From NCBI RefSeq assembly GCF_000311845.1, contig NZ_HE978574.1, positions 956,929-1,020,928 of the forward strand: DNA of 64,000 nucleotides. Direction: 5' to 3'. Within the stretch, counting starts at the first letter, position 1, and each line of letters starts with the position of its first letter. A program made the position numbers and the translations under genes. Shown here in pieces: positions 56,923-64,000 of this stretch. The notes beneath the pieces are model-generated. The model did not search any database. It was not told the DNA's origin and worked only from the letters and a program-made list of their open reading frames with translations. Source of the stretch: Enorma massiliensis phI. GTDB taxonomy: Bacteria; Actinomycetota; Coriobacteriia; Coriobacteriales; Coriobacteriaceae.

Positions 56923-58329
56923 ATGCTGCTGCCAGAAAGCTTCGACCTGCTTGTACTCGGGCTCGGGTCTACGGGCCTGGCCGTTGCCCGCTGGGGCGCG
57001 GCGCACCTTGGTGAGCGCGTGCGCTCGGTTACCGTATACGGCGGGGCGGCTTCTGCCCCCTCCGCCGAAACGGATGCGCTCGGGGCCGCAGGGGTGCGCT
57101 TCGTCTTCGGCACAGAGTTGGTCGAAGGTGACTACGATGTATGCGTGGCGAGCCCGGGCATCTCGGAGTTCTCCGCGTTCTTCGCGCGCGGCCGCGAGCA
57201 TGCGCTTGCCATCATGGGCGAGCCCGAATTTGCGTGGCGCCTCTCGCCCGAGCACTGGATCGCTGTCACCGGCACCAACGGCAAGACCACGACGACCTCG
57301 CTTGTCAACCATATCTTGAATGAGTCCGGCCGTGCCTCGGTCGCGGTGGGCAACATCGGCCTGGCGCCGATCGCTGCCGTGGACGACCGCGCTCCCGGCT
57401 CATGGTTCGCTGCAGAGCTTTCGAGCTACCAGCTGGCAACGACGAGCATGTTGCATCCGCGCGTCGCGGTGCTCATGAACATCACGCCCGACCATCTGGC
57501 ATGGCATGGCACGCTCGATGCCTATGCCGCCGCCAAGCGCAAGATCTTCGCCAACCAGGAACCCGGCGATCTTGCTGTTGTGTGCGTGGAAGATGCGGGC
57601 GCCCGAGCTGCGCTTTCTGCGGCGCGCTCGACGGGTGCTGCCGTCTGCGAGCTTTCGCATGATGATTCCGGGGCCGCCTCCGCGGCGTTTTGCGATGAAG
57701 GCGTGCTTGTGGTGCGCTTGAACGGCGTGGAGCACCGCTTGGTTCCCACCGCCGAGCTTCGCATCCGGGGCGCGCACAACGAGCTCAACGCGCTCGCGGC
57801 GGCTGCGGCGGCACTGTGGGTCGGCGCTTCGGACGAGGATGTCCGCGCGGCGCTCGTCTCGTTTACGGCTCTCGAGCATCGTATCGAGCCTGTCGCGCAG
57901 ATCGACGGTGTGCGCTACATCAACGATTCCAAGGCTACCAATACCGATGCCGTCGAAAAGGCGCTCACCGCCTTTCCCGACGAGCCCGTGGTGCTGTTGC
58001 TCGGCGGCAGCGACAAGGGCACGCCGCTCGAAGAGTTCGTCGAGGATGTCGTGCATTCCACGGTGAGGGCCGTGGTCTGCTTCGGCGACGCCCGCCAGCG
58101 TTTCCTCGACGCCTTCGTGGAGGCAGCCGGCCGCCATGATATCGACGTGGCCGAGGCCGAGGACCTCGCTGACGCCGTGGACGTGGCACGCTCGCTTGCC
58201 GAACGGGGCGACGTGGTCCTGCTTTCTCCCGCCTGCGCCTCGTTTGACGAGTTCTCGGGCTTCGAGGAGCGCGGGCGCGCCTTCAAGGAGCTCGTGGCGG
58301 CACTCGGGCGGGATGCCGAGTCCGCATAA
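56923..58329 (+). CDS. murD: UDP-MurNAc-L-alanine:D-glutamate ligase
   Basis: 468 residues. It adds D-Glu to UDP-MurNAc-Ala. LVLGLGSTGLAVARWGA at the N-terminus binds the nucleotide part of the substrate. TGTNGKTTTTSLV is the ATP loop, NITPDHLAWHG and LRGAHN-like IRGAHNELNALAAA follow, and YINDSKATNTDAVEKAL and LLLGGSDKG are C-terminal domain marks. It lies ten bases after mraY. Confidence 0.96.
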   Translation: MLLPESFDLLVLGLGSTGLAVARWGAAHLGERVRSVTVYGGAASAPSAETDALGAAGVRFVFGTELVEGDYDVCVASPGISEFSAFFARGREHALAIMGEPEFAWRLSPEHWIAVTGTNGKTTTTSLVNHILNESGRASVAVGNIGLAPIAAVDDRAPGSWFAAELSSYQLATTSMLHPRVAVLMNITPDHLAWHGTLDAYAAAKRKIFANQEPGDLAVVCVEDAGARAALSAARSTGAAVCELSHDDSGAASAAFCDEGVLVVRLNGVEHRLVPTAELRIRGAHNELNALAAAAAALWVGASDEDVRAALVSFTALEHRIEPVAQIDGVRYINDSKATNTDAVEKALTAFPDEPVVLLLGGSDKGTPLEEFVEDVVHSTVRAVVCFGDARQRFLDAFVEAAGRHDIDVAEAEDLADAVDVARSLAERGDVVLLSPACASFDEFSGFEERGRAFKELVAALGRDAESA

Positions 58330-58362
58330 GGTGTTTTTACGGCAAGACCGATAGGGACGGTA

Positions 58363-60048
58363 ATGGCAGAGGAACCAAGGCAGCAAACCGGTGCATCGGC
58401 GGATGCGCCGGCTGAGAAGCGCTCCCGGCGCCACGGGCGCATGGGTGGCCGCGCGCGCCGGGAGGCGGGGGAGCACTCCGCGATCGGAGAGCGCCTCATC
58501 GCCGGCGTGCCGGCGCGCATCATGCGCCCCCGGCTCGTCTTCATCGCGTGTCTGGCCGCCCTCCTTGCTTTCGGCCTCCTCATGGTGTACTCGGCCTCGT
58601 CTGTCGAGGCGCTCAGCGAATACGGGAGCTCGACCTTCTTCCTCGAGCGTCAGGCGTTCTTCATCGCGGCGGGCCTCACGCTCGCGGCGGTGCTTTCGCG
58701 CATCCCGCTCGCCACCATGCGCTCCCATCTTGCGTGGTGGGCTTGGGGCGGCATCGTGCTTCTGCTCGTCGCCGTGCTCGTGTTCGGGCGGAACGTCGGC
58801 GGCGCCACGCGTTGGGTCGAGTTGCCGCTCATCGGTCAACTCCAGCCTTCGGAGTTCGCCAAAAGCGTGATCATCGTCACCGCGGCGAAGATCTTGCATG
58901 AGTACTATGAGGAACAGTCCATTGATGCCGCAGTCATGTTCAAGATGCTCGCGGTATGCGTCATCGTCCCGCTCATCGCTATCATCCTCGAGCCAGATTT
59001 CGGCACCTGCCTTATCATCGCGGGCACCGTATTCGTCATGTGCTACTTCGCTGGGTTCTCCTACAAGCTCATCGGATTCGTGCTGCTCGTGGGCGCGCTC
59101 ATCGGCGCCATATTCATCTTCTCGTCGAGCTACCGCGCCGCGCGCGTCTTCACGGTGAGCGATCCCTGGGCCGACCCATATGGAGACGGCTACCAGGCGA
59201 CCCTGGCCATCATGGCTTTCGCTTCCGGCGGCATCTTCGGCCGCGGCATCGGCAACTCGACCATGAAGTACAACTACCTCCCCGAGGCTCACAACGACTA
59301 CATCCTCGCCATCATCGGCGAGGAGCTCGGGTTCGTGGGCGTCGCCATCTTCTTCGCGGTCTTCGCCCTGCTCATCTATGCGGGTCTCAAGATCGCAAGC
59401 CAGTCGCCCACGGTTCAGGGAAGGCTCATCGCCTCCGGTTGCTCGGTCATGCTCATGATCCAGTTCCTCGTCAACATGCTCGGCATCTTGGGCGTCACGC
59501 CCATGACGGGCAAGCCGCTGCCGTTCATCTCGTATGGCGGTTCTGCGATGATCGGCATGCTCGCGCTTGCCGGACTCATCATGCGCGTCTCTTTGGAAAG
59601 CAATCCCAAGACGGTCTACGACGCCCGCCGCGCAGGCTTCCGCGTGATGGGGGAGGGAGCGCCCGTGTCAGATGGCGGCGATCCCGGAACCATCGAGGGG
59701 AGCACCGCTGGCGCAGCCCGCCCGCGCTCGGCGCGCCGGCATGATGGCTTCAGCGTGGTCGACGGTACCGGCTTCGTTGCGCCCGGTGAAGGGGCCCGGC
59801 CGATGGGGCGCTCGGAGGGGCGCGCTGGCCGCACGGGTTCCGCGAGCCGCGGCGGCGGTGCGGCAGACCGCGCCACTCGGAACGCCCGGCCCTCTTCGGG
59901 CAGGACGCAATCCTTTGAGCGCGGTGGATCCTATGAACGTGTGAACCTTGGGGCAGATCCCGCCGACCGCCTGCGCTCGCGCGGCCCCCAGAGGCGCTAT
60001 GATGGTGGCGATGACCCATCGAAGAGAAGGGGGCCCCATGGCCGCTAA
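58363..60048 (+). CDS. ftsW: SEDS family septal glycan polymerase with long C-terminal tail
   Basis: 561 residues. It polymerises lipid II at the septum together with FtsI. A 55-residue basic N-terminus is followed by ten helices with LLMVYSASSV, WVELPLIGQLQPSEFAK, ILEPDFGTC, LPEAHNDYILAIIGEELGF and GKPLPFISYGGSAMI, all SEDS marks. Residues about 430-561 form an Arg/Gly/Ser-rich disordered tail in the cytoplasm, unusually long. The ATG is preceded by AGGGACGG. It overlaps murG by 11 bases. Confidence 0.94.
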   Translation: MAEEPRQQTGASADAPAEKRSRRHGRMGGRARREAGEHSAIGERLIAGVPARIMRPRLVFIACLAALLAFGLLMVYSASSVEALSEYGSSTFFLERQAFFIAAGLTLAAVLSRIPLATMRSHLAWWAWGGIVLLLVAVLVFGRNVGGATRWVELPLIGQLQPSEFAKSVIIVTAAKILHEYYEEQSIDAAVMFKMLAVCVIVPLIAIILEPDFGTCLIIAGTVFVMCYFAGFSYKLIGFVLLVGALIGAIFIFSSSYRAARVFTVSDPWADPYGDGYQATLAIMAFASGGIFGRGIGNSTMKYNYLPEAHNDYILAIIGEELGFVGVAIFFAVFALLIYAGLKIASQSPTVQGRLIASGCSVMLMIQFLVNMLGILGVTPMTGKPLPFISYGGSAMIGMLALAGLIMRVSLESNPKTVYDARRAGFRVMGEGAPVSDGGDPGTIEGSTAGAARPRSARRHDGFSVVDGTGFVAPGEGARPMGRSEGRAGRTGSASRGGGAADRATRNARPSSGRTQSFERGGSYERVNLGADPADRLRSRGPQRRYDGGDDPSKRRGPHGR

Positions 60049-61162
60049 CCTGAACATAGCGATTGCCGCAGGCGGCACCGCCGGGCATGTGAACCCCGCC
60101 CTCGCTCTTGCAGAGGAGCTCCGGCGCCGCGGGCACACGGTGCGATTCTATGGCGAGTCCCGCAGGCTCGAGGGCACGCTCGTGCCCGAGGCCGGGTTCG
60201 ACTTCACGCCCGTGCACGTGACGGGCTTCGACCGGGAACGGCCCTGGACGCTCATCACCGCGCTTATGCACCTCGCGCGTGCGGAGGGGCGCATCGTACG
60301 CGATTTCAAGCGCGACCCATCGCTTCGCCCCGATGTGGTCATCGGGTTCGGCGCCTATATCGAACTGCCACTCGTTCGTGCCGCCGCCAAGCTCGGCATA
60401 CCCTACGCGCTCCATGAGCAGAACTCTGTTCCCGGACTTGCCAACAAGCAGTCGGCGAAAGGTGCTGCGCTCATCGCCATCGCCCAGCCGAGTGTGTCCG
60501 AGGTTTTCGAGAAGCATGGTGCACCGGCTTCGGCCATCAAGTTCACAGGCAATCCCGTGCGTGCATCGGTGCTCGCGGGCGATCGTGCGCACGGTCGCGC
60601 CGCACTCGATGTCCCAGACGGCGCGACGCTCCTCGTTGCCTTCGGCGGGTCGCTCGGCGCGCACCACCTCAACGAGCGCTTGATATCGCTTAAGCGGGAC
60701 CTGCTGGCACGGGACGACGTTTACGTGCTCCATTCCACCGGTGCAGACGATTACGACGATACCGTGCGCGCGCTTGCGCTCACGCCCGAGGAGGCCGCCC
60801 GTTACCGCGTGCGCCCCTACATCGACGATATGGGCGACGTGCTCTCCGCGGCCGACCTCGTGCTCTCTCGCGCCGGTGCGTCCTCGATTGCCGAGATCGC
60901 TGCCCTTGCGGTGCCCGCGGTGCTCGTTCCCTATCCGCATGCAACCGCCGACCACCAGACGACGAACGCTCGCTACCTCGTGGACGCGGGGGCTGCGCTT
61001 CTCTGCCCGGATGCCCAGATCGACTCCCAGGATTTCGCCGACACGCTGCTGGGCCTCTTGGCCGACGTTGCCCGCCGCGACCGTATGCGCGCTGCCGCGC
61101 AGGGGCTTGGGCAGGACCGTGCCGCCCAGAACCTCGCCGACGCCCTCGAGGCGCTCGCATAG
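60038..61162 (+). CDS. murG: UDP-GlcNAc:lipid I GlcNAc transferase
   Basis: 374 residues from ATG 60038, behind AGAAGGGGG; the frame opens further up inside ftsW. It turns lipid I into lipid II at the inner membrane face. IAAGGTAGHVNPALALAEEL is the N-terminal Gly loop, GFGAYIELPLV and HEQNSVPGLANK follow, GGSLGAHHLNE is the second Gly loop, and RAGASSIAEIAAL with PYPHATADHQTTNA form the donor site. Confidence 0.97.
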   Translation: MAANLNIAIAAGGTAGHVNPALALAEELRRRGHTVRFYGESRRLEGTLVPEAGFDFTPVHVTGFDRERPWTLITALMHLARAEGRIVRDFKRDPSLRPDVVIGFGAYIELPLVRAAAKLGIPYALHEQNSVPGLANKQSAKGAALIAIAQPSVSEVFEKHGAPASAIKFTGNPVRASVLAGDRAHGRAALDVPDGATLLVAFGGSLGAHHLNERLISLKRDLLARDDVYVLHSTGADDYDDTVRALALTPEEAARYRVRPYIDDMGDVLSAADLVLSRAGASSIAEIAALAVPAVLVPYPHATADHQTTNARYLVDAGAALLCPDAQIDSQDFADTLLGLLADVARRDRMRAAAQGLGQDRAAQNLADALEALA

Positions 61163-61363
61163 GGCCTCGCCAGGTTCTCGCTCCACGCGGGCGTTGGCGG
61201 CTCTGCATCGATTCAGCTCGCGCAGCGATACCCCGGTGCGGCGCGTGGCCGGCGCATATCGCGCCGCTGGGCGTGGGCGTCGCGTGTCGCCTTTGTCATG
61301 GCGGCGATTGTCACCTACAATCAATGGGTCGAACTACAGACCAGAGAGAGGGAGTAACCCCAC

Positions 61364-62770
61364 ATGGTAGACACCCCGAAAGCCCCCGGTTCGTTCCGCG
61401 TCCATTTTATCGGCGTAGGCGGGGCGGGCATGAGCGGCATCGCCCTCGTGCTTCACGAGCGCGGTTATGCGGTGAGCGGTTCCGACCTCAAGACCTCGCG
61501 CTATATTCGTCAGCTCACGCGCGCGGGCGTTGATATCCATATCGGTCACGACGCCGCCACCATCGATGCCGTGAAACCCGATGTCGTGGTCGTCTCCACC
61601 GCCATCCCCGAGACCAACCCCGAGCTCATGCGTGCGCGAGAGCTCGATATTCCCGTGTGGCCCCGCGCCAAGATGCTCTCTGAGCTCGGGCAGGGGTACA
61701 CGACGATCGCCGTTGCCGGGACCCACGGCAAGACGACGACGTCGTCCATGGTCGCCACGATGCTCGACCGCATGAAGCTCGACCCGAGCTTCCTCATCGG
61801 AGGCATCGTCGAGGGCTACGATACAAACGGGCGGAACGGCCAGGGCGAGTATTTCGTTGCCGAGGCCGACGAGTCTGATAGCTCCTTCCTCTATCTTGAT
61901 CCCGATGTCGTGGTCGTGACGAACATCGAGGCCGACCATCTCGACCACTATTCGTCGCTCGAGGAGATCGAGGAGACGTTTGCGAAGTTCATGTCGCTCG
62001 TGGGCGAGGAGGGTACCGTCGTCGTCTGCGGAGACAACCCCCATGTTGCCGAGCTCGCCCGCTCGACGGGCCGTCGTGTGGTCACGTATGGCACCGATGC
62101 GGCGAATGATGTCGTCTGCACCCCGCATGCGCACGAGCATGCTCTCGAGGGTGCTTGCACGGTGGCGCTTCCCGACGGCACGACCCACGAGGTGGTTATC
62201 AAGAGCAACCCCGGGACGCACAATCTGCTCAACGCTACCGCGGCGCTCGTGGTGGCATGGGTACTCGGGCTCGATGCGCACGCTGCCGCCGAGGCGCTTT
62301 CCGGGTTTGCCGGCGTGCGTCGCCGGTTTACCCGCGTGGGCGACATCGATGGCATCACCGTGGTCGATGATTATGGCCATCATCCCACCGAGATCAAGGC
62401 GACGCTCGCTGCGGCGCGCGGCCTTGGGTTCAAGAACGTGGACGTGGTCTTCCAGCCGCATCGTTACTCCCGCCTGCAGGCGCTCGTCGACGATTTCGCC
62501 GACGCGTTCGCCGATGCCGACAAGCTCGTGCTCATCGACGTCTTCTCCGCGGGGGAGATGCCCATTCCCGGCGTGACGAGCAAGATGCTTGCCGATACGG
62601 TGCGTGCGCACCATCCTGGAAAGAGCGTGTCCTACGTTCCCGGTCGCATGCAGCTTCTCGAGGCGCTCAGCGACATCGTGGAACCGGGCGACCTGCTCAT
62701 CACCATGGGCGCAGGCGACGTGACGACGGTGGGCCCCGAGTTCATCGACTACCTCACCAACAAGGAGTAG
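61364..62770 (+). CDS. murC: UDP-MurNAc:L-alanine ligase
   Basis: 468 residues. It joins L-Ala to UDP-MurNAc, the first ligase step. VHFIGVGGAGMSGIALVL, GTHGKTTTSSMVATML, EADESDSSFLYL, NIEADHLDHY, GVRRRFTRVG and DDYGHHPTEI are all family marks. A 200-base gap separates it from murG, and GAGAGAGGGAG precedes the ATG, so it may have its own promoter. Confidence 0.97.
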   Translation: MVDTPKAPGSFRVHFIGVGGAGMSGIALVLHERGYAVSGSDLKTSRYIRQLTRAGVDIHIGHDAATIDAVKPDVVVVSTAIPETNPELMRARELDIPVWPRAKMLSELGQGYTTIAVAGTHGKTTTSSMVATMLDRMKLDPSFLIGGIVEGYDTNGRNGQGEYFVAEADESDSSFLYLDPDVVVVTNIEADHLDHYSSLEEIEETFAKFMSLVGEEGTVVVCGDNPHVAELARSTGRRVVTYGTDAANDVVCTPHAHEHALEGACTVALPDGTTHEVVIKSNPGTHNLLNATAALVVAWVLGLDAHAAAEALSGFAGVRRRFTRVGDIDGITVVDDYGHHPTEIKATLAAARGLGFKNVDVVFQPHRYSRLQALVDDFADAFADADKLVLIDVFSAGEMPIPGVTSKMLADTVRAHHPGKSVSYVPGRMQLLEALSDIVEPGDLLITMGAGDVTTVGPEFIDYLTNKE

Positions 62771-62780
62771 TGAGTGCCCT

Positions 62781-63692
62781 ATGGGGCTCTTCAACGTCTC
62801 TATGGCGCTCATCGGGGCGCTCGATACCGACGTGCTCGAGAACGAGAAGCTCGCGCGCCATACGAGCTACCGCATCGGCGGGCCCGCGTCGCTTCTCGTG
62901 ACGTGCCATAGCTACCATGCGCTGAGGCGCGCCATCGAAACCGTGAACGCGGAAGGCGTGCCCTGGGTGGTCATGGGGCGTGGGTCCAACATTCTCGTCT
63001 CCGACGATGGCTATCGCGGGGTGGTCATCATGCTGGGGCGCGAGTTCGGCCGCACGGTCATCGCCGAGGACGGCTGCACGCTCACGGTAGGTGCCGCGAC
63101 CGTGCTCATGCGCGTGGTGAACGATGCCTACGCGAGGGGCCTTTCGGGGCTCGAGTTCGCGGTGGGCATCCCCGGCACGCTCGGCGGCGCCATCAACATG
63201 GATGCGGGGACGCGCGACGAGTGGATCGGCTCGGTGGTGAAGAGCGTGATGACGTACCGACCTGGTACGGGCATCTGCCGCTACGACCACGACCAGATTG
63301 CCTGGGGGTACCGCTCGTGCAGCCTGCCTGCGGGAGAGATCGTGCTCGAGGCGACGCTCGGCCTCACGCCCGCATTGAAGCAGGACATCAGTACCAAGAT
63401 GGATTGCTATCTCTCGCGGCGGCGCCGCACGCAGCCCATGGCCGCGGCGTCATGCGGCTCGGTGTTCCGCAACCCTCCCGATGGAAGCGCGGGCAAGCTG
63501 ATCGAGGATTGTGGATTGAAGGGTTTTTGCGTGGGCGGCGCGGAAGTGTCTCCCGTTCACGCTAACTTTATTGTGAACAAGGGCGCGGCTACGGCGTCGG
63601 ACGTCCTTAACGTGATTCGAACGGTGCGCGGAAAGGTTCAAGAGACGTATGGCGTTGAGCTCCAAACGGAAGTCAAGTTCCTCGGCTTCTAA
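62781..63692 (+). CDS. murB: UDP-N-acetylenolpyruvoylglucosamine reductase
   Basis: 303 residues. A flavoprotein that makes UDP-MurNAc. HTSYRIGGPASLLV and VMGRGSNILVSDDGYRG bind FAD. LEFAVGIPGTLGGAINMDAG, YRSCSLP and the active Ser/Glu elements in SCGSVFRNP and VSPVHANFIVN match the shorter type I/II MurB. Its place after murC is common in Gram-positive and actinobacterial clusters. The ftsQ start overlaps its end by 44 bases. Confidence 0.95.
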   Translation: MGLFNVSMALIGALDTDVLENEKLARHTSYRIGGPASLLVTCHSYHALRRAIETVNAEGVPWVVMGRGSNILVSDDGYRGVVIMLGREFGRTVIAEDGCTLTVGAATVLMRVVNDAYARGLSGLEFAVGIPGTLGGAINMDAGTRDEWIGSVVKSVMTYRPGTGICRYDHDQIAWGYRSCSLPAGEIVLEATLGLTPALKQDISTKMDCYLSRRRRTQPMAAASCGSVFRNPPDGSAGKLIEDCGLKGFCVGGAEVSPVHANFIVNKGAATASDVLNVIRTVRGKVQETYGVELQTEVKFLGF

Positions 63693-64000
63693 TACGTCGA
63701 AGCCGACCTTCCGTCGTGCCTCGACAGCGGGCTCATCGAAGGCGCGCGCGAAGGCCCCCGCGCCTTCTTCGCGCCCCGCCCCCCGCGCGTCAAAGCAGCC
63801 CGTCTCAAAGCGGCCGGGCTCTGCCGGCGGCGGCTTTGCCCGTGGGGCCTCCGCTCCCCGCATGGGAGCAGGAGGCAAGGGCGGCGTTGCGCGCCCCCGT
63901 GCCCAGGCGAGCTCGTCGGCCGCGGCCCCGCGCACCCGAACAGCTGGCAAGCAAAAGGCCTCCGTCAAACCACAGGGCACCGCTAGGCAGGCAGGAGCGT
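63649..64000 (+). CDS. FtsQ-type division protein, N-terminal part (runs off the window)
   Basis: A frame opens at ATG 63649 inside murB, with GAAAGG upstream, and stays open to the last base (117 codons). It reads MALSSKRKSSSSASNTSKPT and continues as a Lys/Arg/Ser/Ala/Pro-rich low-complexity tail without a membrane helix yet. The position after murB and the basic cytoplasmic head suit FtsQ/DivIB, the bitopic divisome protein, whose POTRA domain would follow. The name rests on position and composition only. Confidence 0.65.
   Translation, partial: MALSSKRKSSSSASNTSKPTFRRASTAGSSKARAKAPAPSSRPAPRASKQPVSKRPGSAGGGFARGASAPRMGAGGKGGVARPRAQASSSAAAPRTRTAGKQKASVKPQGTARQAGA

Overview
The window looks like a chromosomal piece of a Coriobacteriia actinobacterium, most likely Collinsella or a close relative. 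This is inferred from the high-GC housekeeping genes, an actinobacterial-style division and cell-wall cluster, several GTG/TTG starts, a lysozyme with SLH-like tail repeats and a sortase-type anchor of the MPQTS form. No rRNA gene or taxonomic marker is present to prove it.

Layout. (1) 1-1.9 kb: the end of a large sortase-anchored surface protein, then tRNA-Glu and tRNA-Gln on the minus strand. (2) 2-28 kb: an AT-richer accessory block between those tRNAs and tRNA-Arg at 28.1 kb. It opens with poorly known genes (a two-helix membrane protein with a C-terminal Cys/His knuckle, a DUF4236 protein, an acyltransferase stump and a membrane protein with a lysozyme-like signature). It continues as a surface-polysaccharide locus: rfbB, wecB, seven glycosyltransferases, a flippase, a pyruvyltransferase-type protein, an acyltransferase, a large membrane protein and a secreted GH25 muramidase. 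It ends with a DUF4365 nuclease-like gene and the stump of an ABC polysaccharide exporter. (3) 28.7-32 kb: ptsH, ptsI and a 1-phosphofructokinase-type kinase. (4) 32.3-39.3 kb: a CCA-adding enzyme and a five-gene Opp/Nik-type ABC importer with histidine-rich features. (5) 39.4-46.8 kb: a STAS protein and a membrane PP2C phosphatase/HATPase fusion disrupted by a complete IS21-type element, then a three-gene minus-strand membrane operon that includes a PrsW-like protein. (6) 47-64 kb: pyrG, a tyrosine recombinase and the dcw cluster mraZ-rsmH-ftsL-ftsI-murF-mraY-murD-ftsW-murG-murC-murB-ftsQ (ftsQ runs off the window). murE is absent from its usual place.

Main observations. Four genes of the polysaccharide locus are each broken by the apparent loss of exactly one base in an A/T homopolymer; restoring that base rebuilds a full-length family member every time. 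This is either phase-variation-like slippage or a systematic sequencing error, and it decides how the locus should be read. The IS21-type insertion is fully resolved: a 7-bp target duplication, matching ends, and a reading frame that closes exactly when the element is removed. FtsI, FtsW and FtsQ all carry long basic, low-complexity cytoplasmic extensions. High-GC rfbB and the exporter stump look like remains of an older polysaccharide locus into which the AT-rich genes were placed.

Genes working together: the polysaccharide genes make, modify and flip a surface glycan; ptsH/ptsI/fruK feed sugar uptake and glycolysis; the dcw genes build peptidoglycan and the septum, probably under MraZ control from a promoter visible at 50.05-50.11 kb.
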